Shown: positions 35,924-44,665 of the stretch, piece by piece | Layout of the letters: each line of letters opens with the position of its first letter | Numbering within the stretch: position 1 is the first letter of the stretch | Origin: Ideonella alba | GTDB lineage: Bacteria; Pseudomonadota; Gammaproteobacteria; Burkholderiales; Burkholderiaceae_C | NCBI RefSeq assembly: GCF_018069875.1 | Contig: NZ_JAGQDF010000020.1 | Coordinates: forward strand, 1-64,000 | DNA: 64,000 nucleotides | Reading direction: 5' to 3' | Translations under genes and position numbers: made by a program | Notes under the pieces: model-generated | Database searches by the model: none | What the model saw: only the letters and a program-made list of their open reading frames with translations | Told to the model about the DNA's origin: nothing

Positions 35924-37979
35924 CGCCGGTGCCCTCCACCGTGAGATCCATGTCGGGGGTGCGCGCCAGGTAAGCGGCGTACTCCGCGCGCATGTGCCCC
36001 AGCATCGCCGCCCAGTCTGCTGGTATCTGGTCGTCAACGTGGGGCAGCGGCAACGGAATCCGTACCTTGCTCAGGCGCCCACCTTCTAGGAGGGCGAAGG
36101 CCTGCCCCTTGGGGAGCTTCATCAACCATGCGGGGTCCAGCATCGGCACCTTCTCGGTCAAGACCCGGTCTTCGTTGCGGGTCGCGAACTCGGCAAAGTC
36201 CGCCGGGTCGTTGGTGTCGCTTGCCCCACTGGCCACCAGCCGGGTGGCGATGCGTACCTCCTCCAATCGGTCCGTGAGCTTCTTGGCCGTGTCGAGGTTG
36301 ACGACGCGTAGCATCATCAGCGAGTTCAGGTTGCCGCCGATCTGTTCCGCCTTGGCACTCGACCCAACCTTCACCTCAATGTCCTGAGCGGTCTGGGAGT
36401 AGCCGGTGATGAACAGGCCGGCACCACCCCCCTTGTTGGCCGCCTGGACAAACTCTGGTCCGATCAGTTCGTTGAGCTCGTCGGCATGCAGCCGAACGCG
36501 GCGCATGGGTTCGGCACTGGACATGCCGTAGCCTGAGCCGTGCTTATAGATGCGGCCGAAGGTGCTGGTCAGGTCGGCCAGCATGGACGCGCTGACGGCC
36601 TCGGCCACATCGCGGATGGTCAGGGCGTCGAAGCCGCAATAGACGATGCTGCCGCGGTTGATCACGGACAGCCAGTCGAGCACGGGCCGAGGATCGGCGG
36701 TGTCTTCGTAGTCAGGCGAGATCAGCTCGGCCAGGCTGCCACTGGTGAGCTTCTCGAGCAATGGGTACAACGAGTTGACCAGCTTTTCGAAGTAGGTCCG
36801 GTCGTTAGCCAGGACGGAGCTGAGGGCGTCGGCGATCGGGTCGTGGTAGCCCTTCTCCTTGAAGTAGGCCAGCAGCATCAGGACTTCCAGATCGCGCGAG
36901 TTCTTCTCGGCCTTGGTCACCAAGTCCTTGTGCTCCTTGGTGGGCGTTGGGTCGAACTCGCCAGACCAGCTCGGTGCATGGGCGTTGAGCCATTGGCGAA
37001 CGTACTTGCCTGCGAGCTTGTCGATCGACACGCCGTACTCGTAGATCTTCCGAAAATCTGGGCGCTCGCCCACGGCGGCCATGGCGCGCGCGATGACGTT
37101 GACGTAGCGCCAGGCGAAGGCCTTGAACGCTGCGGACTGGCCTTGGTCAGGCAGTGGGCCCGTGGCGCGCGTCGCTACCTCGGTGACCTGTTCGTAGTTG
37201 CCGATAGGGTTGTACCGTGCGGACACCTCCGGAAATCCGAGGTGGAACAGCAGGAACTCATCGGCACGGCCGGCTCTCAGGGCGGCGGAGTACATCCCCA
37301 GCAGCAGGTCAACGTCACCCTTTGGGTCGAACACAATGACGACGTCGCCTCGCTTGATGTCCTGCTCGATCAGGATCTGGGCAAGCCGCGTCTTGCCGAC
37401 CCGTGTGGTGCCGTAGACCATCATGTGGTTGTTCAGCTCGGGCAGCGGCGTCCACACTTTCTCTTCGTCGATCTCAACGCCGTGCAGAGCGGGAACGCCG
37501 CCAACCGGTGGCATCGGACGGCACGGATTCCAGGGGCTGTCCTGGCTGAGGAGCTCGCGGAGCCATTCCGGTCGATGCGGATCGCGCTCAATCGCTCGGG
37601 CCCATCGATACCAGACAGGGGGCTGACGCAGCGACTCGTTCTCAGGCAGAGCGAGCAGCGCCATGCGTTGCGTGTGTCGAACGCTCCACTCGAAGCCCAT
37701 ACCCAGGAAGACAGCACGCTGCGACCATGGCAGCTCGTCAGGGGCCAGCGCATAGGGCTTCAGGACTCGCACGGCCTTGCGGTGCCGCGCGATGCGGCGT
37801 GCCTGACGAAACCTCCACGCGCCGATGGCAGCCAGACTCAGAGACACGGCCGGCGCGATGTCTCGTGACAGCAGGAACACCTCGGGCTTGGCCAACACCA
37901 TCGATACGGCGGCGAAGAAGGCAACAACACTGGCGTACTCGTATGGCCAGCGGTAGACGTTCGAGATCGGATCGCTCAT
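35913..37979 (-). CDS. traD: TraD-type conjugative coupling ATPase
   Basis: A 688-residue coupling protein that would link the relaxosome to the secretion channel. Two N-terminal hydrophobic stretches (about 15-55) anchor it in the inner membrane. The Walker A motif is GTTRVGKT (190-197) and the Walker B region is DVVIVFDPKGD (212-222). The C-terminal half contains the TraD/TraG-type segment VRLHADELNELIGPEFVQAANKGGGAGLFITGYSQTAQD. It is followed by the DUF4400 gene (overlapping) and preceded by a small gene and the relaxase, the SXT-like order. Confidence 0.93.
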   Translation of the reverse strand: MSDPISNVYRWPYEYASVVAFFAAVSMVLAKPEVFLLSRDIAPAVSLSLAAIGAWRFRQARRIARHRKAVRVLKPYALAPDELPWSQRAVFLGMGFEWSVRHTQRMALLALPENESLRQPPVWYRWARAIERDPHRPEWLRELLSQDSPWNPCRPMPPVGGVPALHGVEIDEEKVWTPLPELNNHMMVYGTTRVGKTRLAQILIEQDIKRGDVVIVFDPKGDVDLLLGMYSAALRAGRADEFLLFHLGFPEVSARYNPIGNYEQVTEVATRATGPLPDQGQSAAFKAFAWRYVNVIARAMAAVGERPDFRKIYEYGVSIDKLAGKYVRQWLNAHAPSWSGEFDPTPTKEHKDLVTKAEKNSRDLEVLMLLAYFKEKGYHDPIADALSSVLANDRTYFEKLVNSLYPLLEKLTSGSLAELISPDYEDTADPRPVLDWLSVINRGSIVYCGFDALTIRDVAEAVSASMLADLTSTFGRIYKHGSGYGMSSAEPMRRVRLHADELNELIGPEFVQAANKGGGAGLFITGYSQTAQDIEVKVGSSAKAEQIGGNLNSLMMLRVVNLDTAKKLTDRLEEVRIATRLVASGASDTNDPADFAEFATRNEDRVLTEKVPMLDPAWLMKLPKGQAFALLEGGRLSKVRIPLPLPHVDDQIPADWAAMLGHMRAEYAAYLARTPDMDLTVEGTGGGY

Positions 37980-38012
37980 GACTCCCTCTGCTCAGGCTCG
38001 TTGAAGGACTGT

Positions 38013-38426
38013 TCAGTCCGCGGTGGCGGCGCCGATCGCGCGGCGAAGCTCGGGGGACTTCCAGCCGTATCGCGCCACGATTGCGTCGAAGTCCTCTCGC
38101 GCCAGCAGCCGGTCGCGCCGCCGGTGGTAGCGCAGCAGAAATCGGCGTGGAGGCGAGACGCCGACGGCCGTCAGGTTGAAACGCACCTGCGTGAGCGCAT
38201 GTGCGAGGTGCGTCACTTCTGGGAGCGGTGTCGATGCCAGATGCATCAGCTCACTGATGCAGGCCGCCTCGGTGAAGTACCGTCCGTACAGCGCCGCTGT
38301 GATTTCCAAGACATCGGCCAGCATGTCGACCTGAATGGGGGTCTTGAGCGTGCCTGGCAGGAGCGACATGGCCATGTCGCGCGCCACAAGACTGTCCCTC
38401 GGGCTGAGGTCGACGACGGGACTCAA
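38013..38426 (-). CDS. Conserved-looking small protein between relaxase and coupling genes
   Basis: A 137-residue protein of unknown function that starts by overlapping the relaxase gene stop (ATGA) and ends 33 bases before traD. It has no signal peptide or membrane segment. The N-terminal half is mixed polar/hydrophobic helices (MLADVLEITAALYGRYF), and the C-terminal part is basic (PPRRFLLRYHRRRDRLL) as might suit nucleic acid or relaxosome binding. The coupling to traI and traD implies a role in DNA processing; this is only an inference. Confidence 0.7.
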   Translation of the reverse strand: MSPVVDLSPRDSLVARDMAMSLLPGTLKTPIQVDMLADVLEITAALYGRYFTEAACISELMHLASTPLPEVTHLAHALTQVRFNLTAVGVSPPRRFLLRYHRRRDRLLAREDFDAIVARYGWKSPELRRAIGAATAD

Positions 38427-40645
38427 TGAACGCCTCCTGGCTTCGGCAAGGCCAGCTTCTTTGGCGTTGGAAGCACCTTGATCCGGTCATTGGGGGCAGG
38501 CACCGGGTTCCAGAACAAATGAGGCTTCGGCACCAGGTAGAAGCTGGCTTTCCTGGACAAGCTACCGTCCGCCTTGACGAAGGCGGCGTAGTGGAGGTTC
38601 TCGTCGCCATTGCGCTGCGTCCAGCCGCTCTTGGCCAACTCGTTCTGCAGACGGCTGAACGCCTTCTCGCCATGACTCGCCCGAAGAACCGCCACTGGGC
38701 CTTCCGTCAGCTCGCGATACACATCGAGGAATCGCCGGAAGATCTCTGGCGACAGCAGCAGGCAGCCTTGCTGCACGAAATGCACCAGGGCGCCTTCTTC
38801 GTTGTACTTGAGCTCACCGGACCCCACCGAGTGAGCGACCCAGGCCATGAAGGCTTCTGCAGCGGGCGTCGGGCCTTTCTTCGACTTGGGCGGCTGTCCC
38901 GGCTGATGCGGGCGCATGGGTGGCCCTAGTGTGGTGACGGCTGCACTTGGCGGAAGTGCCGGGGCAGCGACGGCGCGCTCCACCAGCGCGGCAGACTCAC
39001 CAAGCGACAACACCCCCTCATCGTTCTCGCTCGGTCGAGGCTTTGCCGGTGGCGGAACTGCCTTGGGCGCCTGGTGAGCCAGTGGGACGGCCTCTGACGG
39101 CATCACTTGCGCCTGTGCAAGTTGGTGTTGATCCGAAAGAGGGTCGACGGCCGTCCTCACAGGCGAGGCGGTTGAAGGCGGCGCGATAGCGTCCGTTTCG
39201 TTGGGTGGCAAGGACGGGGGTTCCAGGCCCGCTCCATCGGCCGCCGAAGTCACGGGTACAGCAAGAGCGGGCGCGGGAGCTGGGCCAGGACCCGCAGACG
39301 TTGGCACCGCGCTGGGAAGGGAGCGGGGAGTGTCGTTTGCTTGGGCCAGCCCATCACCGCCAGCGGACCCTGCGGGGCGCTCAGCGACTACTCGCCCGTT
39401 CATGGCTGCCGGGTAGTCCTCGGGGCGCGGATACAGTCGTTCCAGCGGAAAGCACAGCACGGTCAGGATGTCGGGCGAGCGCCAGGCCTCGCACTCCACC
39501 CGTACTCGCCAGACAGCACCGCCGTCGGCGCTGGGAATGCAGGCACCGTGCTCCTGCCAGGTGTCGAACAGCCGGTCGTTCTTGTCCTTGCCGGGAACCC
39601 CTTGCAGGCTCTCGTGCTGAGACAGGTAGCTACGCACCTCGTCTGCGAGGCGCGCGCAGACGAACCAGAGGCAGCCGTCGTGAACCCAGCCAGCGGCACC
39701 GGGTCGATTCAAGGGCAGGTGGGTGCCCTCGAGGAGCATGCGCCGCAGGGCCTCCATCAGTCGCTCAATGAGCGGCCGGGTGCGCGCTGTCGAGAACCTG
39801 GTGCGTGGGCCGTGCAGCAGGTTTCGCCGCACCGAGTCGCTGTCCGCACGTTTGACGATGTCGGCCAAGGTTCCATCAGGTGCCTCTCCCGCAAGGAATG
39901 CCAGCAGCTGAGACAGCACATTGCCGTCTTCGCTGAGCCAGCGCATCAACCTGGACGGCACAAACTGGTGCAGCAGCATCGCGGCCAGCTTCTGGTGTGC
40001 CTGGTAGTCCCGCACGGCCGTATCGGCAAACGCAACGCTGTACCAGTGCGCGCCGGCCGCGCGCATGGACCCGGCCAGCGGTGCCCAGGGCCTGCCGGCC
40101 CGTGGGTCCGCATTGAAGAGCATGACCTTGACGTCAGTCACCGGCTTGCCGACGTCGTGCAGCAGCGCGGCGATCAGTACCGCGTAGGTCCATCGGTGCT
40201 CCAGGCGCTTGCGCTCCTCAGTGGTGGCGCCCTGGGGCAGCTCCAGACCTGCACGCATCGTCAGCGCTGCGTCGGCGACTTCCAGCAGGTGGATCCACAG
40301 CCCGCCAGGCTGTGCGTGGTGATGGGCCTCCGATGCGGGGAGCATCTGAACAAACTCGGCCAGTGCCTCCAGCGCGGGCATGCAATCTCTGCTGAAGACG
40401 CTGCTGGAGAACCTGGTGCGGCGCTCAATCGAGCGCATCAGATCCTTGGTGCGTGTGATCTCGACCAGCTGATCGGGTCCGCGCACGGGCAGTTGTGTAG
40501 CTGGCCTGGGCGTCGTCGCCACCGCGGCGGACGCGCCGCCTTGTCCCTGACGAGTGGCATGGCTGGACTGAAGCCTGTGGACCAGCACGGTGCCGGTGGC
40601 GAATGCGCCGCACACGAGCCCGAGGTCCCACCAACTGAGTGTCAT
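38423..40645 (-). CDS. traI: MobH-family relaxase (TraI_2, HD type)
   Basis: A 740-residue relaxase of the MobH family. After a hydrophobic start (LGLVCGAFATGTVLV), the TraI_2 domain shows the three-histidine motif HHH at 108-110, GGLWIHLLEVAD, and the HD metal site LLHDVGKPVTD (His163-Asp164). The middle (about 430-590) is a Pro/Ala-rich, low-complexity linker. The C-terminal DUF1528-like winged domain (about 600-735) has GCLLLSPEIFRRFLDVYRELTEG and the final YLVPKPHLFWNPVP. It would nick oriT and pilot the strand. The upstream neighbour overlaps by 4 bases. Confidence 0.92.
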   Translation of the reverse strand: MTLSWWDLGLVCGAFATGTVLVHRLQSSHATRQGQGGASAAVATTPRPATQLPVRGPDQLVEITRTKDLMRSIERRTRFSSSVFSRDCMPALEALAEFVQMLPASEAHHHAQPGGLWIHLLEVADAALTMRAGLELPQGATTEERKRLEHRWTYAVLIAALLHDVGKPVTDVKVMLFNADPRAGRPWAPLAGSMRAAGAHWYSVAFADTAVRDYQAHQKLAAMLLHQFVPSRLMRWLSEDGNVLSQLLAFLAGEAPDGTLADIVKRADSDSVRRNLLHGPRTRFSTARTRPLIERLMEALRRMLLEGTHLPLNRPGAAGWVHDGCLWFVCARLADEVRSYLSQHESLQGVPGKDKNDRLFDTWQEHGACIPSADGGAVWRVRVECEAWRSPDILTVLCFPLERLYPRPEDYPAAMNGRVVAERPAGSAGGDGLAQANDTPRSLPSAVPTSAGPGPAPAPALAVPVTSAADGAGLEPPSLPPNETDAIAPPSTASPVRTAVDPLSDQHQLAQAQVMPSEAVPLAHQAPKAVPPPAKPRPSENDEGVLSLGESAALVERAVAAPALPPSAAVTTLGPPMRPHQPGQPPKSKKGPTPAAEAFMAWVAHSVGSGELKYNEEGALVHFVQQGCLLLSPEIFRRFLDVYRELTEGPVAVLRASHGEKAFSRLQNELAKSGWTQRNGDENLHYAAFVKADGSLSRKASFYLVPKPHLFWNPVPAPNDRIKVLPTPKKLALPKPGGVH

Positions 40646-41124
40646 TGGTGGCCTTGCTGTGGGGTCGCTGCGGGCGGGTGGGGCGGCAGATGACCCAGCA
40701 TCCAGGCGGTCAACTCGGCTTCTCGGCGCGCCGGTTGCGCCTCCCAGTAGGGGTAGCGCTCAGGATGGCGCTGCGCAAACGTGTTGTAGGTCTCAACGAA
40801 AGGGTCCCAGCAGATGCGGCCGCCCCAACAGTCACGAGCTGCCCTGGCCAGAAAGTCGCAAGTCCCGATGGTTCTGGCCAGCGCGACGTCCTGGCCCGCC
40901 TGGGCTTGGGGGAACGCGCGCAGAGCCTTGACGATGTCGATCATCGGTCGGTAGTCGGGCGAAGCTTCGGGCGCCTGCAGGAAGTCCACGAGCCAGCCGT
41001 CAAAGCGCTGGCACAGGTCCATCAGCAGGCTGTGCCAGTGACCAAACCCGAGCCCCACCAGGACCTGCATCAGGTCGGGGTCGTCTTGGTCCGGTGGTTC
41101 GGCGCTCGGTGTCTTGGCGTGCAT
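40642..41124 (-). CDS. Conserved conjugation-linked protein of unknown function
   Basis: A protein of about 160 residues upstream of, and overlapping by 4 bases, the relaxase gene. The start MHAKTPSAEPPDQ at 41124 is preferred; a longer frame to 41220 begins with an unlikely Cys/Arg-rich stretch. It is largely helical with conserved-looking aromatic motifs (GLGFGHWHSLLMDLCQRFDGWLVDFLQ and CWGGRICWDPFVETYNTFAQ) and no signal peptide. It is the first gene of the minus-strand DNA-processing operon. No family name was recognised. Confidence 0.7.
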   Translation of the reverse strand: MHAKTPSAEPPDQDDPDLMQVLVGLGFGHWHSLLMDLCQRFDGWLVDFLQAPEASPDYRPMIDIVKALRAFPQAQAGQDVALARTIGTCDFLARAARDCWGGRICWDPFVETYNTFAQRHPERYPYWEAQPARREAELTAWMLGHLPPHPPAATPQQGHQ

Positions 41125-41833
41125 GGGCAGGGTCCATGGCGGCCCAGGACAACATGCCCGCCGACAGGCCCTTTTGTGCTCCGCTCCGTGGCACAGGGGC
41201 TTGCTGGCTTGACGCCGCACACCGGCAGGCTAGTCAGAGAGGCGATGGACTCGAAGCGAAAACCCCCTGACCGATGCACGAGGGTTATCGCTTGACATGT
41301 CGAGAGGCCCTTGGGGGAGCGCCACTTGCAGGTTCCGCCGATGAGGCCGGCAACCTGCTGACCCTTTGCAGCCTTTATCCATTGGGACCTCGCTCTTAGT
41401 CCCTTGGCCCTTTCGAGGCCCCCAAGTCGGTTTGCGACGAAGGGGGCCGAGGCCCTTTCAGTCAGGCCTTTACCCTTCTGTAGCCCTCGGTCTTGATGTG
41501 GCTGGCTTGCTGCTGCAGCCCTGGGCCTGATGACACGACTGTTTCGGCCGCGGCGCCTCAGTCGAGGGCGCGTCGCCTAGATGCTTGATTCAGAAGGAAC
41601 TCGGCGAATCCTGCAGAGGCAGGCCCTTTCGCGCAAAACCTTTCATCCTAACTTGCGAAGAAAGCGTCGTCCAGCAAGAACCTTCTTGAATCGACTTTAG
41701 GGTTCTCGCTGGAGATTCCCTCGACGCTTTTCCACACTGGCGCCGGGCCGGTTCGTGCTTCTCGCCGGCTCCGCTGTCCGTTGGCCCCGGGGTCTTGAGA
41801 CCTCGGGGGCTTTTTCAGATTTGAGGGTGAGTC
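41125..41833. other. Divergent tra intergenic region, candidate oriT
   Basis: About 700 bases between the relaxase operon (minus) and the mating-pair operon (plus), with no convincing gene. Such positions often hold oriT and the divergent tra promoters. The motif AGGCCCTTT or a one-base variant recurs at 41166, 41305, 41405, 41450 and 41621, with a looser copy at 41464. A GGCCCCC..GGGGGCC inverted repeat brackets 41417-41447. An intrinsic terminator occupies the right end. No nic site could be assigned. Confidence 0.5.
41784..41815 (+). terminator. Intrinsic terminator just before the tra operon
   Basis: A strong hairpin: GCCCC at 41784-41788 pairs with GGGGC at 41806-41810, then an inner stem around GGGTC/GACC with one bulge and a UUGA loop, followed by five T residues. 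It points along the plus strand and ends only 19 bases before the first tra start codon, so operon transcripts that start upstream must read through it. Confidence 0.8.
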
Positions 41834-42577
41834 GTGCTTCGTCAAGGTTCAGTGTCGGCAAACAGGCGGTCAAGCCGCGCAAAGGTGTTCACCTGGGCGC
41901 TGTTTGCCGTGGAGTCTGTCTGCGCAGTGGCTCTGCTGGCGTGGTTCACGAGCTCTGACGCCAGGGCAGGTGGGCGCAGCGTGAGCGAGCCGGCCATCGA
42001 ACAGTGCTTTGAGTTCCAGGCTGCACGCTTCGGACTCGATGCGAGTCTGCTGCGCTCCGTCGCCGTCGTGGAGTCTGGCCTGCGGCCAGGCGCGGACAAC
42101 AACGACCACTTCCAGCGCACGGGAACGCGGGACATTGGGCTCATGCAGATCAACACTGGGTGGCTGCCGGTGCTGCGTCAGCACGGGATCGGCCTGAGGG
42201 AGCTGCGCGATGCCTGCACCAACATCGAGGTCGGCGCGTGGATCCTCGCCGACCTGGTGCGCAGGCACGGGAACTCCTGGGACGCGGTCGGCGCCTACAA
42301 CGCCGCCTGCACCCAGCTCAAGGGTGAGGCCTGCCGGCGGGCGCGATCTGCCTACGCCTGGAAGGTCTGGCGCAGCCAACAACGCGATGCGCTGCGCGCT
42401 CCAGGCGCGACCCCAAGCGCCGCACGAGGGCTGCCGGCAGTGCAGTTCGCTCCGACAACTCCGGCGAGGTCGATGCGCCCGACGGATCCTGGCCTGGTGT
42501 CCATCAACGCCCTCAGTCAGGTCGCGCGTGTCGATTCGTCATCGCTGCCCCCAGGCCATCAGGAGGCATCGCAGTGA
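41834..42577 (+). CDS. Lytic transglycosylase (SLT type) of the transfer operon
   Basis: A 247-residue VirB1-like peptidoglycan hydrolase that would open the wall for the secretion channel. A membrane segment or signal peptide (about 18-45, VFTWALFAVESVCAVALLAWF) is followed by the SLT domain: Glu80 in SVAVVESGL as the catalytic acid, DIGLMQINTGWLPVL and AVGAYNAAC. The C-terminal 70 residues are Pro/Ala-rich. GTG start with GAGGG upstream; the next gene overlaps by 4 bases. It opens the plus-strand tra operon. Confidence 0.9.
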   Translation: MLRQGSVSANRRSSRAKVFTWALFAVESVCAVALLAWFTSSDARAGGRSVSEPAIEQCFEFQAARFGLDASLLRSVAVVESGLRPGADNNDHFQRTGTRDIGLMQINTGWLPVLRQHGIGLRELRDACTNIEVGAWILADLVRRHGNSWDAVGAYNAACTQLKGEACRRARSAYAWKVWRSQQRDALRAPGATPSAARGLPAVQFAPTTPARSMRPTDPGLVSINALSQVARVDSSSLPPGHQEASQ

Positions 42578-43383
42578 TCCAGCGTCGCGAACGTTGGTGG
42601 CCTCTGCTGGTCGCACCCGTGACCGCGGTTCTGGGCGGATGTTCGGCGCTCCCATCGCGGCCGGCCGACATACCCCAGCCAGATCCTGGCTCACAGGGCA
42701 TCGTTCAGCGCGACGACGGCCGCTTCATCAGTTGCCGTGGGTGCGAAGGACCGACGCCTAAAACCCTGGCCAGCGCGGGCCAGCTGGGGGCACAGGTCAC
42801 GGCTATGACCAGCGGGGCAGGGGGCTCGGCAGTCTCCACCATCACCACCGCCGCTCGGCCCTTGCAGGCGCCCATAGTAGCCGCAGCACCTGTACCGGTT
42901 CAGCCCCAGGACCAGGCCCAGAGGCCAGGTCGGGCGGCGCGGCGTCTGGAGCGTGCAGTCGTCATCTTCCCCTCCGACAGTGCCAACGTCGGCGACTTGG
43001 CCAAGGCGCGTTTGGCCGAGCTGAGCGTGCTGTTGAAGCAGGCCGCCCGCGTGAGGATCGTCGGCTACACGGACGACATCGGTGACCAAGCGCTGAATGA
43101 CAAGCTTGCGCTCGCGCGAGCCCTGGCCGTTGCGAGCCAGCTGCGCCAGTTGCTGGGCCAGGCCAGCCAGACCCCGCTGATCCCCAGTGGTCGTGGCCTG
43201 TGCTGCTACCTGGTTGCCAACCAGAGCTGGGGTGCGCGCGCGGCCAACCGCCGGGTGGAACTGCTGATCGAGCTGGAGGACACGCCGGGCAACGCCTGGC
43301 TGATCGATCGGCACCAGCCGTTGCTGGCCGGTCCTGCAATGGTCCGATTCCCCTCGGCTGGAGGCGCTCGTGCTGCCAGTTGA
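42574..43383 (+). CDS. Lipoprotein with OmpA-like peptidoglycan-binding domain
   Basis: A 269-residue protein with a lipoprotein-type leader (LLVAPVTAVLGGC). The middle is Pro/Ala/Gln-rich. The C-terminal OmpA-like domain (about 125-255) contains AVVIFPSDSANV, RIVGYTDDIGDQALNDKLALARALAVASQL and the final ANRRVELLI. It would tether the outer membrane to peptidoglycan near the channel. The GTG start has AGGAGG seven bases upstream and overlaps the transglycosylase stop. OmpA-like lipoproteins are not part of the classical F transfer set. Confidence 0.82.
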   Translation: MIQRRERWWPLLVAPVTAVLGGCSALPSRPADIPQPDPGSQGIVQRDDGRFISCRGCEGPTPKTLASAGQLGAQVTAMTSGAGGSAVSTITTAARPLQAPIVAAAPVPVQPQDQAQRPGRAARRLERAVVIFPSDSANVGDLAKARLAELSVLLKQAARVRIVGYTDDIGDQALNDKLALARALAVASQLRQLLGQASQTPLIPSGRGLCCYLVANQSWGARAANRRVELLIELEDTPGNAWLIDRHQPLLAGPAMVRFPSAGGARAAS

Positions 43384-43972
43384 ACCGAAGGCCCCTGTGG
43401 TGCGAGGCAGCCGGCGCCGCCCTGTCACAGCGGCGCGGTCCTTGCTGGTCGGCAAGGACGCCTTCACAGCCCTCAGGGTGGCGCAAGCGAATGGGTCAGG
43501 TCCGCGCCTGGACATGCGCTACCTCATCGAGGGCGCCGTCGCGTTGCTGAGCGCATCGCAGGAGCTCCGGTCTGCATGGATCGACGCCGCACGCTGCGCG
43601 CTCACCACTCACCTGCAGGTCCCGATGGACCTGGGCAGCGAGTCAGGAACCGGTGTGCGGGCCAGACCCGCCGCCGAAGGGGCGTCAGCCCGGACTCACG
43701 GCGGCAGCGCGCCGTCTCGTCGTCATGCCGACTGCAAGTCCTTGCAGGTCGGCGAATCGGCGTTCGAGCGGCTCAAGGCCATCCAGCGAACCACCCACAC
43801 ACCACGCCTGGAGATGCGCTACCTGGTCGAGGGGGCCGTTGGCCTTCTGCGGCGAAGAGCGGATCAACAGGCCAAGTGGGAGCGGCACGCCAGGCAGGCG
43901 CTCATTGAGCACTTGTCTGAACTGCAGCAGCTGTCCCTTCATCACATCCATCTGGAGCAAACAGACCCATGA
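43370..43972 (+). CDS. Unknown protein with two copies of a ~60-residue domain
   Basis: A 200-residue protein whose two halves are clearly related. Repeat 1 (about 24-83) reads SLLVGKDAFTALRVAQ .. PRLDMRYLIEGAVALL; repeat 2 (about 124-185) reads SLQVGESAFERLKAIQ .. PRLEMRYLVEGAVGLL. Each is followed by a helix with a conserved Trp-x5-AR spacing. No signal peptide or membrane segment is seen. Cytoplasmic location and internal duplication would suit a DNA-binding relaxosome or regulatory protein, which is speculation. GTG start with a GGAGG site six bases upstream, overlapping the gene before. Confidence 0.78.
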   Translation: MLPVEPKAPVVRGSRRRPVTAARSLLVGKDAFTALRVAQANGSGPRLDMRYLIEGAVALLSASQELRSAWIDAARCALTTHLQVPMDLGSESGTGVRARPAAEGASARTHGGSAPSRRHADCKSLQVGESAFERLKAIQRTTHTPRLEMRYLVEGAVGLLRRRADQQAKWERHARQALIEHLSELQQLSLHHIHLEQTDP

Positions 43973-44307
43973 GCAAGCTTTCCCTGACGCGCGTTCTGCC
44001 CTCGATCGAGGGCAGCGGGCGCCTTGTGCTGACCACCGGCTTCGTGCTGCTGGTGGCCTTGCTGTTCGCCTTTGACGCCACAGCGGCGTCGAACAAGGGC
44101 ACTGCCCTGCAGGCGGCTTACAACAGCCTGGACGACATGGCCAATGGCTACGGCAAGCAGATCCTGACCTTGATGGGCTTCGTGATTGCGGCGATCGGCT
44201 ACATCGCCACCAACGCTTCCGGCGTGGTGATGAAGTTCATCGGCTACGCGATCTTCCTGGGTGCGGCGCTGTCCGCCGCGGTCACGCTGGTTGGCGCCGT
44301 CATCTGA
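43969..44307 (+). CDS. traA: TraA-like conjugative pilin
   Basis: A 112-residue small membrane protein at the pilin position just before traL. The leader (about 1-40) ends in ATAA, leaving a mature part of about 70 residues with two hydrophobic helices (ILTLMGFVIAAIGYIATNA and VMKFIGYAIFLGAALSAAVTLVGAVI), the organisation of F-type pilins. It overlaps the preceding stop by 4 bases. The call rests on size, topology and position since pilin sequence is poorly conserved. Confidence 0.75.
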   Translation: MSKLSLTRVLPSIEGSGRLVLTTGFVLLVALLFAFDATAASNKGTALQAAYNSLDDMANGYGKQILTLMGFVIAAIGYIATNASGVVMKFIGYAIFLGAALSAAVTLVGAVI

Positions 44308-44340
44308 CCAGCCCAGCGGCCCAGCACCTGGAGGCCTGCC

Positions 44341-44637
44341 ATGGACGAGGACCACGACACCACGATCGTCTCCCGGCTCAAGGACCCGTGGAAGTTCCTG
44401 TTCGTGGACATGGACATCGCGATGCTCGGCTCCACGATCGGCATCGCCCTGCTGATGGCAGGCCTCAACACCTTCATCGTCATGGCCGTTCCCGGGCTGA
44501 TCGGCTACTGGGTGCACAAGGCGCGACAGGACCGACCGCGCGGCTATGTCCGTCATCTTTGCTACTGGTACTTGCCGCCCGTTGTGTCACGGCTCCAGCG
44601 CACCCCCCCGATGTACTGCATCCGCACGGTCGGTTGA
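44341..44637 (+). CDS. traL: TraL, pilus assembly membrane protein
   Basis: A 98-residue protein matching TraL: a short soluble start with LKDPWKFLFVDMDIAMLG, a hydrophobic pair (STIGIALLMAGLNTFIVMAVPGLIGYW), and a C-terminal RHLCYWYLPP segment. It is a VirB3-like inner-membrane component of F-type systems and sits directly before traE, the canonical order. Confidence 0.88.
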   Translation: MDEDHDTTIVSRLKDPWKFLFVDMDIAMLGSTIGIALLMAGLNTFIVMAVPGLIGYWVHKARQDRPRGYVRHLCYWYLPPVVSRLQRTPPMYCIRTVG

Positions 44638-44665
44638 TTCTCTCGCTGCCACAGGCAGGCCCTCG

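Noticed and set aside
36540-37868. 442-codon open frame on the plus strand
   Set aside because: Antisense to traD; composition and lack of start signals mark it as a shadow.
39341-40693. 450-codon open frame on the plus strand
   Set aside because: Antisense to the MobH relaxase, whose HHH and HD motifs are in the opposite frame.
41414-41447. GGCCCCC..GGGGGCC inverted repeat considered as the nic-site hairpin
   Set aside because: The arms are only 7 bases with an 18-base gap and no known MobH nic consensus could be matched, so it was not called separately.
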